A stretch of 64,000 bases of DNA from assembly GCA_028622995.1 (NCBI GenBank), contig JAJQJQ010000034.1, forward strand, positions 2,170,001 to 2,234,000. The letters run 5' to 3'. The translations under genes and the position numbers were made by a program. Shown piece after piece: positions 50,346 to 62,900 of the stretch; within the stretch, counting starts at the first letter, position 1, and the number at the start of each line of letters is the position of its first letter. This DNA comes from Panagrolaimus kolymaensis. Lineage: Eukaryota > Nematoda > Chromadorea > Rhabditida > Panagrolaimidae. The notes under the pieces were generated by a model. That model did no database searches and was not told the DNA's origin. It saw only the letters and a list, made by a program, of their open reading frames with translations.

Positions 50346-51015
50346 AATTATAATATTAGCAGAAATAAAGTTTTTGTTTGATTTTTATAAAGCGCAAATT
50401 AAATTGTTTAATTTTTTTTAATAAAATGTTGGCAACAATAATTTATCGATATTTTGTAAACTTAAAAAACATATTAAACAAAAAAAGACGTTGACTCTGC
50501 AAAAACCTTTTGAACTATAAATATTTCTTCTTTATTGAAAAACCTTTTAATCGGTGGATAATATGAGTCACTTTAATCCATAAACTCGTTGTGTTCAAAA
50601 TAAAAGACAGTGAGCAAGGAAATTTTTTTTCTCCAAAATCCAAAAAAATTTGCGCTAAACGAGCACAATTTTCTTTTGGCTTTTAACATCAAAAAATGGT
50701 TAATCATCCCTTTCTCTACCAATTTAATATTCGATCGATTGGGAATTGTTGGAAAATGCTAAAAACCTTTTTTTAATGCGATTTTTTTACCAGCTAAAAT
50801 ATTTAGTTATTTTTTAAACTGATGCCATAATTATATCGCCTTCATTTTTTTTTGAATATTTGAATCTTTTTAAAGGCTTTTTTTCTTTTTTGTTACATAA
50901 AGAAAGTATAATAATAAAAATTATCCTTAGCATTATTGTTTTATTGTCAACCATTGCAAGCATGAGCAAAATGGTAAATTTAAAAAAAAATCAAATATAA
51001 ATAAACAAAATTAAA
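50346..51015. other. Intergenic, no gene seen
   Basis: 670 bp of A/T tracts between the first small secreted gene and a broken gene. Poly(A)-signal-like AATAAA follows the upstream stop by about 20 bp. Confidence 0.4.
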
Positions 51016-51468
51016 ATGATTTGTTGCTATTGCAAACGTCGGGCTCTTTTTTCTGAAGGAGAAATCGCGACTTGTATCTCAATTTCTTTCTGAGCTTGAA
51101 ATTCATCCCCAATCAGAAGAAGAAATTAAATTCAAACTTCAACAATGGACTAAATTTCTTTCTGAACTTATCATTCCACTTATCGGTAAAAATGGTTTTA
51201 TTGAATAGGATCCATGGCTATTAGTAATCAGATCAATTAGTGTAAGTATAAAAAGAATACATAGTAACAAAAATTTAAATAATGAGAAAAGTTTTAGATT
51301 ACTAATGCCGTTCTTTGTTTAATTTCGTATGTTTGTTATTGTATCGGAAAAGATATTGAAATGGAAGAATTTAAAAATCGTAATTTTCAAATAAGAAACA
51401 TCAAAAATTATCTTCAACGCATGCTAAATTTTTATCATAAAAGATCCAAATTTATTGCATCGCATTGA
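51016..51468 (+). pseudogene. Broken short gene between the two secreted genes
   Basis: Coding-like sequence in pieces. ATG 51016 opens MICCYCKRRALFSEGE; one base out of frame follows SRLVSQFLSELEIHPQSEEE with TKFLSELIIPLIGKNGFIE, which hits TAG near 51210. The frame resumes beyond as DPWLLVIRSIS up to a good donor (gtaagt, 51242). A second exon after ttttag reads ITNAVLCLISYVCYCIGKD and KNYLQRMLNFYHKRSKF, then stops at 51468. One frame conflict and one stop argue for a pseudogene. The family is not recognised. Start choice is weak. Confidence 0.4.
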
Positions 51469-51703
51469 GAAGAGATATTCTTTTACAAATAAAAGTAGAT
51501 ATAAACAATTTCATCATTATTTTAAGGATTAAAAAAATTGACAAAAGTGTATATTAATAATCGCTTTTTTTCACTGTTTATTTGTTGAAAAGGGGTAATC
51601 CGATTTCTCTAAATTGATTGAAAAAATAGTTAGTGCGGAAAATTAGAAATTTATCATTTATACATTTAACATTCATTTATTCTAAAACATATCCCATAAA
51701 AAT

Positions 51704-52379
51704 ATGAGGTTGTTATATTTAACTCTATTTATTTTAATTTTATCAGGTTTAACTCAAAGTGCCACAATTGACACGGTTACAACAAATGCAATAAATTGGC
51801 TTTTTTCGGTTTTTCCAAAAAAGCAAGTAAAAACTGTAAGTTTCACAATTTTTTTAGCCAACTCTTTATTCCCCCAAATAATTTTTAGTTAATAAATAGA
51901 GTATCAACTCAAGTTTGTGATGGAATGAGTGTCACTGATATTGAACGAGATTTGGCAACTCAAGCCATTACAGATGGAACTCAACCGCAATTACAAAAAA
52001 TTACGAAAGCTTTGCTTGAAACTGTACAAATTTTGGGACAAGATACTTATCAAGCAGATATTGGAATATTTTTTAATGCAATGATGGAGCCATTTATAAC
52101 TGACGTAATTAATATTTTTTAAAACCATAACTTTTTTCTCAAAAATTATTTTAGCTCCTTCCAATCGCCGAAAAAAATAAAAAAAAACCAAAAATATGCA
52201 AAACTAATGTGATAAATAAAATGGATGCTTCCTTGAATCAAGCTGCAGCGAAAACAAGCATTTTAAGCGCATTACACTCTCTCAAAAGTCCAGACATTTG
52301 CAATAAGCTAATCCCTATTTTAACTCCATTTATTCCATTTAAAATCCATAAAATTAATGCCACTAATTGCAATGTCTGA
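51704..52379 (+). CDS. Small secreted protein, unknown (copy 2)
   Basis: Three exons: 51704-51835, 51889-52104, 52155-52379; about 190 residues. Signal peptide LLYLTLFILILSGLTQS, then a predicted helical chain (TDIERDLATQAITDG, QLQKITKALLETVQILGQD). The last exon opens with a basic IAEKNKKKPKICKTNV and ends with Cys residues (DICNKL, TNCNV). Three-exon layout, signal peptide and length parallel the gene at 49547 on the same strand, although residue identity is low by eye. No domain recognised. Both could belong to a secreted family under fast change, such as an effector or extracellular lipid carrier, but this is inference only. Confidence 0.8.
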
Positions 52380-53829
52380 TGAAATTGAAAGTGGAGTTTG
52401 AAACAAATTTTATAACCCTCATTAATTTTCTGAAAATAAATAAATAAATTTACTTTTAACTTTTTCTTCCGCCTTTTTTATTACCTTTTTTTGTTTTTTA
52501 TTAATGCCATTAATCACGAAACGAAGTCAGAAATGATAATCGAAAGAGTCCAAAGCGGTTACTTTTTTTATTGGTTTTTCTTTAAAGTGATTCCCCAATC
52601 AAAGCATAAAACACATGCCAAGGGTTGTTGTTCCACTGATAGTAATAAATGGGGAATACTGTGATGAAAGATCACTGTTTTGATTTTAACTTCCTCTCGC
52701 CTCCTCGCCGCCTACCATACATTTTTTTGCCATATATAGCATAAAAAAAGGAAAACCCGCTTTTATAATGGTTTCATCGAAAAATAAATATAAATCGGAA
52801 AACCCCAAACAAGGAAGATAAAAAAAATTCTTCTTTTTTTGTTGCGGGTTTCCCGACCCTTATGATTTCATTCTTGAAAGGAAAAAAAATGATAAATGAA
52901 AACAAGTTGAAAGTAAATTTTATTGCTTTTTCATACTTAAATCGTCGATAAAAAATGGAAAAGGAATGTCCAGAACAGAATCATCAAAACACTCCAACAA
53001 CAAAAAAGGGGTTTTTCGAAGTATTTTTTTCACATCGGATGATTTTTTTAAGTATCAAGGAGTTTTTCATTATTTGGTAAGAAGGTAATAAAAAATAATT
53101 AGGCAAATGTCATTCAAATATTTGTTTTGTTTGTTTTAAAAAGTTTACTGTAATTATAAAAATGAAAATTAATATTACTCATCAAAAAAATAAGAAAATT
53201 TAAAATAAATAAATCCAATTTTGATGATTAATTGTATTAAATTGACAACGATGCTAAAAAATTTATAGTTCGGAAGTATTTTTAAACTGATGTATGAATT
53301 GTTTGGATGAATCTAGTTTGATGACGAATACTCAAATAAATGCTTGAGCAGAGTAAATTTTTATGGCGCTAAATTACAACAGGTTTCTATAAGATCAAAC
53401 AATTTTATTTTAAATATTTTATTATCCAAGCAAGCTATAAGCTTATGAATAAAAGTAAAATCAAAGCGGTTTAGTAACCGAAATATAAAGATTAAATTGA
53501 TATCGTTCTCACAGGTGTAAACCAAATCCAAAATACTATCTATCAAAATACTTAAAGCATGAGCAAAATATTACACATTGTCTGAGATTTTGATTGCGTT
53601 ACAAAGGAAGCAACTAGTTAGTAGACGATGACTACTATAGCTTTAAAATATAAATAAAATATCAACAACAATAACAAGGTAACGGTTCTTTTTATTTCAA
53701 AATTGAATTATTACTGTAACTTTGAATGATCAGAAAAATATTATTGTTTCTATAAAAATGTGATAATTTGTTTAAATATTTATTTTTTTGGCTATAAAAA
53801 ATTTCTTCTAAGTAAAGTGCAATTCTACA
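52380..53829. other. Intergenic, no gene seen
   Basis: 1.45 kb of A/T tracts; the minus-strand frame at 53361-53546 is short and unsupported. Confidence 0.45.
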
Positions 53830-53837
53830 GTGTCATC

Positions 53838-54224
53838 CAGTGTTGTCACGCCGCCGCCGCCGGCGGCGAGGCGTCGCTGATATCTGCGCCGCCGCCGCCG
53901 GCGGCGGCGGCGGCGGCGGCGGCAATTATTTTGGCTTGGCGGCGGCGCCGCCGCCGACGGCGATACAAAAAATTAAGTTTTATAAATAACCAAAGGGATA
54001 ACCAAGGCAATCTTTTTTTCAGAAATTTCTAAATTCAACATGATTTCTTGTTTGGTATATTTATTTGTCGATATTTGAGCATTCCAGAGAGATATGAGGA
54101 CTAAGCAATAACGTTCTAATTTTTTTCCAAAAAATTTATAAAATCCAAAGGGTCCTCCCTTTGGTAAAGTTTGTACTACAATTAACGCCGCCGGCAGCGA
54201 TGAATTAAAAATATGACAACACTG
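53838..54224. mobile_element. hAT-like non-autonomous element with GCC/GGC core, 8-bp TSD
   Basis: A 387-bp element with 11-bp terminal inverted repeats (CAGTGTTGTCA at 53838, complement TGACAACACTG ending at 54224). Both flanks are the octamer GTGTCATC (53830-53837 and 54225-54232). Between about 53850 and 53965 lies a dense GCC/GGC run (CGCCGCCGCCGCCGGCGGCG and longer) able to form strong hairpins, the most GC-rich DNA in the window. A CGCCGCCGGCAGCGAT block near the right end repeats it. No transposase frame. The 8-bp duplication and CAG ends put it in the hAT group, with ends different from the element at 48261. Confidence 0.82.
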
Positions 54225-54502
54225 GTGTCATCATCAGCTGTAATAAAAAAAAGAAGTGCCGTGAAGCTATCATGTTTTTCTTATTATCAATGTAAAAAAG
54301 AACTTCCTTCTTGGACATGCGGTGGCAGTATCGCGAGAAGAAAACCCCGCCTTGACAAAAAAGAAAGTTGTGCGCAGGTAAGTAAGTAAGTGATTGTCTA
54401 AAGTTTCCAGGGCGTGTATAACATTTTTCTTTTTACGGTTTTTTATTATTGTCTTCCCCGTATAAATACTCAGAAGAAAAAAAGTGAAAAAATTGAATTC
54501 AA

Positions 54503-57094
54503 ATGGGTTCAGAAAAACCATCAAAAAAGACGGGAAGTAATAAAATGTATTCTTCAATGAACAACAAAAAAATTTCTAATGCTACTCGTAAGTTTTTTTG
54601 TTGTTAAACTTTTTATATGTAAAGTTTTTATTACTTTTTGTCTATTTATTTTTTTTAGTTCAACAATGGAGCCCATTAGGAGAAATTCGTTCCAAAGAAT
54701 CCATTGTACAAACTATACACGAAACCGCTGCGAATTTATCCAATTCTTTTGCAATCGACCAACAACCTGAAGATTTGATTTATAATTTATTCAAATTACC
54801 CAACAAAGAAGAAGCGTCCATTGGTAAACTTCTTTCTGTAAGTAAATTATAAATTTTTGATTTTGCTTTGACATCCAAAAAAAGCTTTTACAAGAAACTC
54901 AAATGTATTAATCTCTTTTTATAGCTCCTCAAAAACTTTGGCCTCCAAGAAAATGATCCCCGTCTCAAGCCCATGATGGAAAAAATCCGTGAAATTGAAC
55001 AAATGAAGGAAGAACAACTTAATGAAGCACGAGATCCCAAACATTGGAAACTAAAGAAAGAAGATTTTAAAAAGTATCTTTTTATTTTTTGCATTTTTAA
55101 AAACCGACCTTTAATCTTTCTTAACGATTTTCAGATGCATTGCAGAAAGTCTATCATTAATTGCTCGAACCCTTCAAAATGATTTAGTCGTTCCTTCATG
55201 GAACCAGTTTTGTGGACGCATGAAAGAAATATATGAAAAGGTTTCGTCATTTTTTGATGTTATAAATCATTTCTTATCAAAATTTTTAACAACTTTTAGT
55301 GTAAAACTGTCACAGAAGGAAAGGTTGCTGATTATATCCCACAATTATCTCGAGTTGATCCAAATTATTGGGGTGTTTCCATTTGCACTGTGGATGGGCA
55401 ACGAGCTTCATGGGGTGATGCCAAAATCCCATTTTGCGTTCAAAGTGTTTCCAAAGCTTTTAATTATTCCATTGCTGCATCCGATTTGGGTGCGGATATT
55501 GTTCATCAATATGTTGGACAAGAGCCCTCTGGAAGATTCTTTAATGAAATTTGCTTGGATTCTAATAGTTAGTTTTACTCTTAATTTTATTTTAATAAAA
55601 ATTAATATTTTAAGATAAACCCCATAATCCGATGGTTAATTCTGGAGCTATCATTGTTTCATCATTAATTAAAAATACTTGGAATATGGCAGATCGCTTC
55701 GATCATGTAAGGCTAAACTTTTATCGAGTCTCCATATTTTAACAATCATTTTTTTAGATGCTTACACAATACCGCAAAATTGCTGGAGGCGAATATGTAG
55801 GATTTAACAATGCTGTGTTTTTATCCGAACGAGCCACAGCCGATCGAAACTATGCTTTGTCATATTATATGAAAGAAAATAAATGCTTTCCTGAAGCCAC
55901 TAAAAATCTCAGCGAAGCTTTGGATTTTTATTTCCAACTTTGCAGTATGGAAGTCACGTGCGAAACTGCATCTGTTATGGCTGCCACATTAGCTAATGGC
56001 GGAGTTTGTCCCATCACTGAAGAACGATGCATTGGTAGTCGGCCATGTAGAGATGTATTAAGTTTAATGAATTCTTGCGGAATGTATGATTATAGTGGAC
56101 AATTTGCTTTTCATGTTGGATTGCCAGGTACACTAAAATATAAATAGAACAGAGTATAAAATAAATTTTATTTTTTAGCAAAATCTGGAGTTTCGGGTTT
56201 GCTCATTGTTGTTATCCCCAATCTTGTTGGTATCGCGCTATGGTCCCCAAACCTTGATCGCCTAGGAAACTCTTGCCGCGGTGTGGCATTTTGTAAAGAA
56301 TTAATCAATCGATTTAATTTCCATACTTATGATAGCTTTTCCCATAATGAATCAGAAAAATTCGATCCAAGAAAACGCATGGGTGATCGAGAAAAGGATG
56401 TTGTTGTGTCACTTCTTTTTGCAGCTAAAGCTGGAGATTTAAATACTGTTCGAAGGTTTGTTAAAATTGAATGTCATTGAAAAATATTGATTTATTTATT
56501 TAATTTTTTAGAATGTACATGCAAGGTAATGATTTACAATGCGCAGATTATGATAAAAGAACAGCCCTTCATTTGGCTGCTGCAGAAGGTCATGCAGAAG
56601 TAGTTAGATTTTTACTTCATACTGCTAAAGTTCGTGCAGATCCTAAAGACAGGCAAGCTAATTTTTGGTTAACAAAAATTAATAATAACTGAATTTTTTT
56701 TAGATGGAATAGAACCCCACTTCAAGATGCTAAAGCTGAAAGTCATACAGGTTGCATACATTTGCTCGAAAAAAGCATGCTTCTTTCTGAAAGTCAAGAA
56801 GATGAAGCCCTTGAACTTGATTCACCTCCACTCACTCCAAAACCGGAAAGAATAATAGAATCTAATGGAAAATCTAAAACTTTGCCACTTCATTTGCAAT
56901 TAGGTACAACTCGGCAAACTTCTGTGGCAGCATCCATTCACGCTTCCACCGAATCCAGCAGCGATGAAGATGAAGAAGAGGAGGATTTTCGGATCCGTCT
57001 TGAACAAAAACAAAAAGAACTTAAAGCATATGGGAATTGTCGAAACTATTCTGGAGTATTTTCAGATGGTATTCCAGGAAATCCAGCCCCTTGA
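54503..57094 (+). CDS. glna: Glutaminase with ankyrin repeats
   Basis: Hydrolyses glutamine to glutamate and ammonia. Ten exons, all in phase: 54503-54587, 54659-54837, 54925-55073, 55135-55240, 55300-55567, 55615-55706, 55758-56127, 56179-56455, 56512-56652, 56704-57094; about 685 residues. Catalytic Ser-x-x-Lys is in [14 protein letters not shown] (Ser about 222, Lys about 225). Other family runs are [46 protein letters not shown] and [15 protein letters not shown]. Ankyrin repeats follow ([20 protein letters not shown], then WNRTPLQDA). The last 100 residues are Ser/Pro/Glu-rich with an acidic run ([12 protein letters not shown]). The 9th intron has a GC donor (AG then gcaagc at 56653), with no GT alternative. 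The ATG-proximal N-terminus is polar, without a clear mitochondrial signal; an upstream exon may be missing. Confidence 0.93.
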
Positions 57095-57668
57095 CTTTTT
57101 GCATTTTTTGTAATATTTTTTTGTTTTATATTTTTTCGTGAAAGTTCAAGGATACATAAATTAAATTTTTTTGATTGAAGACTTGCGTTTTTGATTTTTC
57201 TTGGGTACAATTGCTCAGAGTTCTCTCTCTTTTAATTTTTCTACTTTATTATAAGCAATAAATAACATTTTGGTTAAATGAATAGAGTTGGCCCTTTATC
57301 ATCGTCATCATTACCATCACAGGAAATGAAAATGAAGAAAACAAATTCACGTGGTTTTTTGGAGATGGAAAATAATTTTCTCTTTTTTAATTAAAAGCTA
57401 TTAATAATTTTATTTGATTCGCAAAAGAAATGTTAAGTTTTAAACCATTTTATTACTACATATATCTGTGTAAAAGTTTAAGTTAGTTACTAACCATATT
57501 AAAATTAAATATAAAAACATAAAAAAGGATAAAATAAAGTCACTGAGTCACAAAAAGATTTGAGATCAAAAAAATATAATGTAATACTTAACTAAAAATA
57601 GGTACAGGCGAACAAAAATAAGATAATAATAAAAATGATATCATAAAAGTTTGAATATTTTTCTTCTT
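57095..57668. other. Convergent intergenic spacer
   Basis: 574 bp between the glutaminase stop and the stop of the NDNF-like gene, holding both 3' UTRs; no gene seen. Confidence 0.5.
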
Positions 57669-59925
57669 CTAACAAATTAATGAAGTTTTAACAATTTGAG
57701 ACTTGTATTTAAGTTCCCGTGGATAAGCTTTTCCCATTGATACTACAGTAAGAACAAGTTTATAAGAAGTATCAGGTTGCAAATTAGGCACGGTCATATG
57801 AATTAATTCTTCTTTGGCTCGCTCAGAATCAGCAGCTCGATTTTCTTCAAAGCAAGTGATTAATTCTCCTGGAGGATGTGAAGGCCAACATTGTTCCGTG
57901 GCATTTGTAATTAATTTACTGAATGTATTTTGGTCGTTTATTTTTTCTGCATAAAGGCAATAAGCTACATGATTATCAGGAACTCGATAAAATTGTAAAT
58001 CAGCTGAATTGCATTTTTCACTTTGAGCATGCAAACTATAAATTTTTTTAATGGATTAGTTTTTCGATTAGAGTAAAAGCTTACTTTGCATCATCAGGTA
58101 ATTGAGGGAAGGGATTCATTTCTGGTCGAGTGCTAGCCCAAATATCAAATCCACTTTCCTTATTTCGATGATTGACAATTTGAATGCGAATAGTTTCACC
58201 ATTGTTATTAAAAATGATAAATCTAAAAAACACAATTATTTATTTCTCTCAGAAATAAGTCAAATAACTCACCTTCTGGTTGAGGCAGAAACATGACTAT
58301 AAGTTTTAATCCTTTTTCCAGCTTTATCAATTCTAATTTCGGCACTTCCCGCACAAACTCTCACAATAACTTGAACATGAACAGGTTTATCAGATATGGG
58401 TACAATAAAATCATAATTTCTTACATCATGTCTTATTGGTGGCATAACCCATTCATCCACAACGCCATCATGTAATTGAAAAACCGTTGTTTCATCATGA
58501 GCACGAATAAATCTTCGACGAACATCTATTTCTTCTTCCACTGGATCTATTGGTAATTTAACTTCGATGGGATGTAATGAGGATGTTTTTTGGCTTAATC
58601 CATCTCGAACGAATAATGTTGCATAAAGAGCTCCACGAGATTTAAGTTTCTGAATAACCAATTCTGTTGTGTTTTGATTTACACAGTGTTCAGCTTCATT
58701 AATAACATTTTTTCCAGGACAAAGCGTGTATAAAGGTTTTCGAGTAAGCATAACACAAAATTTATATCGATTTGAATCGTGGTTAATGGTGTTCAAGTTT
58801 GCAATAAGGGTAGGCATTTCCCATCGAAAACGAATATTATAAAGTGAAAATCGATCATGATCATTATAAATATCATGATGCAATAATCCATCTCGAGGCA
58901 ATGGAGGATATTGATTTTGGAAACGAGATTGAATGGTAGTAATAAATACTCGAACTGTGGTATCTTCAGGTGCTGTGAGATTTAACATGACATAATCTAA
59001 AATAAGGAAAAATGATTTAAAAACCTTAAAATAGAGTTGAGAGTGTTCCACAATATGTTTTTAGTCTCTTGCTTTTTTTATCACTTAAAGTCATCTGTTA
59101 TCATTTCTCAAAAAAAAATTTATGTATTTGAAAAACAATGCCTATAAAAAGCGCAAGAGAATGGAAGAAAGTTAGTTTACAAGTCTCAAGGGAATTAATA
59201 TGCTGCTACTATGTTTTGTTGCTCTCTTGTGTCAAAATTATATAGTCATTGTTGCTTTTTTAGGACTATTTTTCAAAAAAGAAAAGCAAAACAAAAAAAG
59301 AAAAATAAACATTCAACAATAATTTGTACATACATATTATAGCTTTTTTGTTAAAGGATTCATAAAAAGAAAAAAAACAAACCTGCATCGATGGCATTAT
59401 TAAAAAAATTCATTCGCTTTTCATCTGCTTGTCCACCCAAAAGTGTCATTTGACTGTTGACTATTTCGGGTGCAACTTCGATCAAAGGTGGCAAACGAAC
59501 ATGTAATAAATTATTAAAATGTGCTGAATTTGGATGAACATTTGGTGGATTGTATACTGTAAAATATCAAAGGTCAAAAAACTGAATTTGAAAAAAATAT
59601 AAACAAATAAACTAACTTTGTGAAGGGGCAGATAATCTCCAATAAACTTGTGAAGAACATGGGGTGATTGCCATAAACAAAGGCATTTTTCTTGTTGGTA
59701 AATGAAAATAGTAACTAAAATTTAAAAAAATATGTATTTAATTTTAATAAAATTCGGATGAATGTCTTACACTGAATGTCGATCTTTTGTTAATCTAATG
59801 GCATGTTCAACTCCATCATCAAGATTTAAATGTGGAACCCGTTCAATGTGTATCATAGTCGCAGCCCAAATTTGTGAAATAAATAATAAAAAAAGAATAT
59901 TGGTGACCAACCATAATGTTTTCAT
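57669..59925 (-). CDS. NDNF: NDNF-like secreted protein
   Basis: Homologue of neuron-derived neurotrophic factor (Drosophila Nord), a secreted glycoprotein with FN3-type modules. Six exons, all in frame: 59925-59771, 59714-59617, 59556-59383, 58996-58273, 58222-58085, 58035-57669; about 551 residues (human NDNF is 568). Signal peptide is LWLVTNILFLLFISQIWA. Matching landmarks, in order: YYFHLPTRKMPLFMAITPC, VYWRLSAPS, QNQYPPLPRDG, YKFCVMLTRK, VCAGSAEIRIDKAGKRIK, FDIWASTRPEMNPFPQLPDD, HVAYCLYAEK, TVPNLQPDTSYKLVLTVV and the terminal KYKSQIVKTSLIC. The human protein also ends in Cys after QSKVVKTRK. N-glycosylation sites include NLTAPED, NQNTTEL and TNATEQC. C. elegans does not have a well-known counterpart to my knowledge. 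The ATG was chosen as the first in frame ahead of the signal peptide. Confidence 0.88.
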
Positions 59926-62900
59926 GATGACTAAAAACTTTATAAATTTATAAAAAGACAAGCTTTTAAAAAATTTGGATATCTTATAAAAAGTTCACGA
60001 AAGCATATTTATTCGCAAAAAACAAGGAAACAGAAACTCAAACAAAAAATACAACTTTAACTTTTTTTATTAGTTTCTTCCGACAATAAACTATCGCCTC
60101 TCACTTTAATTTTCTCTTTTCTTACAAGCTTTTAAAATTTAATTAGAACTCATTCAGATTCCTTTCTCCCTTTTTTTTAACAAACGACCGATCTTTATTT
60201 TGTTCATTTTTTGCTGATCTGAAAAATCGAACAAAAAAATGAGCCGTTTTTGAATGCCTTGAAAAAAGTATTTTTTCCTTCTGTTTTTTTTTTTTTGCTT
60301 TTGGAACAAAGGCGGGCATAGACAACTTCGTTTTGGTTGGTATGCGTGGAATGCAAGCGTCCTCTCTCACTCCTGAGTTTGACTGATTTGCCACCATCGG
60401 GAATTGTCCGACGACAGCAAGCAAGTGCTTTTTTTAAAGAAAAAGAACAAAAGCTTAAAGGCTTGCATATTTTATTTATTTTATTTTTTGAGTCAAGCAT
60501 CATTTGGTTGATTAAACCTTAAAAGAAAATAATAAACAAGAGGGAGAAAGAAAAAGCAACTTTTAGGTAAATAATAAATATAAAGTAAAAAAAATATTGT
60601 AAACAATATTTTTAGTAAAGCTTCTTTTGCATAACTTGTGAATGGAGTTATTTGTAAACATTTTTTAATCAAAACAGGAATACCGTAGCTGTTTTGACCA
60701 GAAAAATGAAAGCACATTTTATTTAAAGACAGAGGCAAATGCTGATCAGTGATCACAGCGATTTGAAAATATTGACAAAACGGAAATAACCAAGCGCATT
60801 CTGAACCCTTTAAATTTAGTACCTAGTCGCCACAGTTTTGCTACAGCAGACTTTCAAAAAAAAAATCTTATTGAAAATTAAAAACTTCTGGATTAAATAA
60901 TCGTTTTAACTTTGCTTTATGACAAGCATATTCCGTGTTTAGAACCAAAACTTTTCAAATAAAAAACACATTTCAACTGATGACTCACTTTTTTTTATGA
61001 GTTTAATTTTTTTTGCAGACTAATCTCAGAAAACTTGCAAAGAACTAAAGCGGTTAAATACCAAAGAAATAAGTAGTATTGTGATTGATTCTAGAACACC
61101 ATTTATTAAAGCATAAATCTTAATTCTAATATGTAAAGAAAAAAATTATTATGCGGCATAACATCAAAAAGCTTTCAAAAATATAAAAAATAGTAGATCT
61201 TGTCGGTATTGCTTTTTATGAAAGAAAAAAAAATGACACAGTAGATTTAAGATTTATGAATAAAACTTTATGCATATTGAGAGCCATATGTAAAAGGAAA
61301 CTTTTCCTTTTTCTTCATAAATACATATTACACGAGCTTCATATACATATTTCGTGTTTATATTTATGGAAGAGGAAAAAAGAAAAAAAGTTTTTTTAAA
61401 CCAAGAAAAAGATTTTTAAAAAAATTTAAGAATGCCTTTTTAACGATTTTCAAGAAAAGTTAGTGACTGCTTCATTGACTTGCCTAAATTGACTTAACGA
61501 AAAAAACCATAAATTTTTTTTTGTTCAAAGACAATGCTTAAAATTTTAAGATTTTTTAGAAAAAGTAAGCTTTTGTTGAAATTTTTTGAAAGTAAAAAAG
61601 AGTTTTCTTTAAAAAAACTTATAACTCAATTTGGAATGGAATGAATGCAAAAAAAAAGAAAGGGAGAAGAAGGAAACCTTTTTGCTAGAAGGCAAAATCG
61701 AAAGAAAATAAAGCACTTCAATTTTTTTTAGAAACCCATGCCTCTTTTTTGAGTTTAGTATTTAACCTAAGTTTTTTATATTAAAAATTTTGTCTTCATT
61801 CAGAAGCTTAAAAAACGCACTTTGGGTAAAAAAAAATTATATTGAATGAAAACAACACCAATTTTTTTAAAACTCAAAAAGTCAAAATGGGGAAGACAAA
61901 GAACTTGTGAGTGGTAACCATAAACATGAAAGAAAATGTCAAATATTGTGTTGTTCCTTCCAATTTCACTTTTTTTTTCTGCAAAGTAAAGCCACAATTT
62001 TGGCACCTGTCGGTAACTAAAAAATCTAAAAATAACTCCTGGGTGTTTTTATGTATTTAATTTTTAATTTTTTTTTGCTATGAAGAGTTCACGTTTCTTG
62101 CTTGCTCCTTTGAATTGTGTGACAAGGTCACTATATTTTTTTTTCTATTCTTTCTCATCAACAAATAACAACAATATATTTGAGTATAGTAAACCTTTTT
62201 TCCTTCAAAACAAAAATTAAGGAACGAAAAAATAAAAAAATAAATGATCCTTGGATGGAATGTGTTAAAACTAAGTTTTTAAAACCTGACGATAACACCT
62301 GACGACAAAAAAAAAATAGAAAGGAGAGAAGATTGCCGCCTCTCTATCTCTTATTTCCCTTCATGAACTTTAAACAACAGCAAAAGCTAGAGCAAGCAGC
62401 AGCGGCATTTATTTGCGTCATAGCTGCATACCAGAGATGCCGAAGGGGCAAAATAGAATATCAACTCAACTTTTTTTTTCTATTAAAACAAGGTGATCAC
62501 TTTTCTATTTGACGCTCTCGAATGTGAAAGAAAAAAAAGAAGCTATTTTTAGTTGATAAAAAAAGTAAATGATCTTGCACGCAAAAAAAGAGGCATATGG
62601 CTTTGCAATTAACAACAGCGGTTTTTAGTTTGAAAGAAATAAAAAACCGTTTAGCTTTTTTTCTTATTTTTTTGCTTCCGCTTTCGCTTCGTCTCATAAA
62701 AAAAAAATGAATGGGGAATGTCGTAAAAAAAATAATTTGAGTCTTTTAGTTTTTTAGTTTTTTAAGCTTTTTGTGATTAGAAATTCAAAACGTAAATTTT
62801 ATTTTATCGCAAAACAAAGAAAAAAGAAGAAATTCAAACTTGATTTTCAATAAGTTATCCATCCGCAAAAAAGCAAGAAGTTGGAAGGAAGAAGACAAAA

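Noticed and set aside
53760..54032. Frame with Ala and Arg runs across the GCC/GGC block
   Set aside because: The runs are a direct translation of the GC repeat inside the hAT-like element, not a protein gene.
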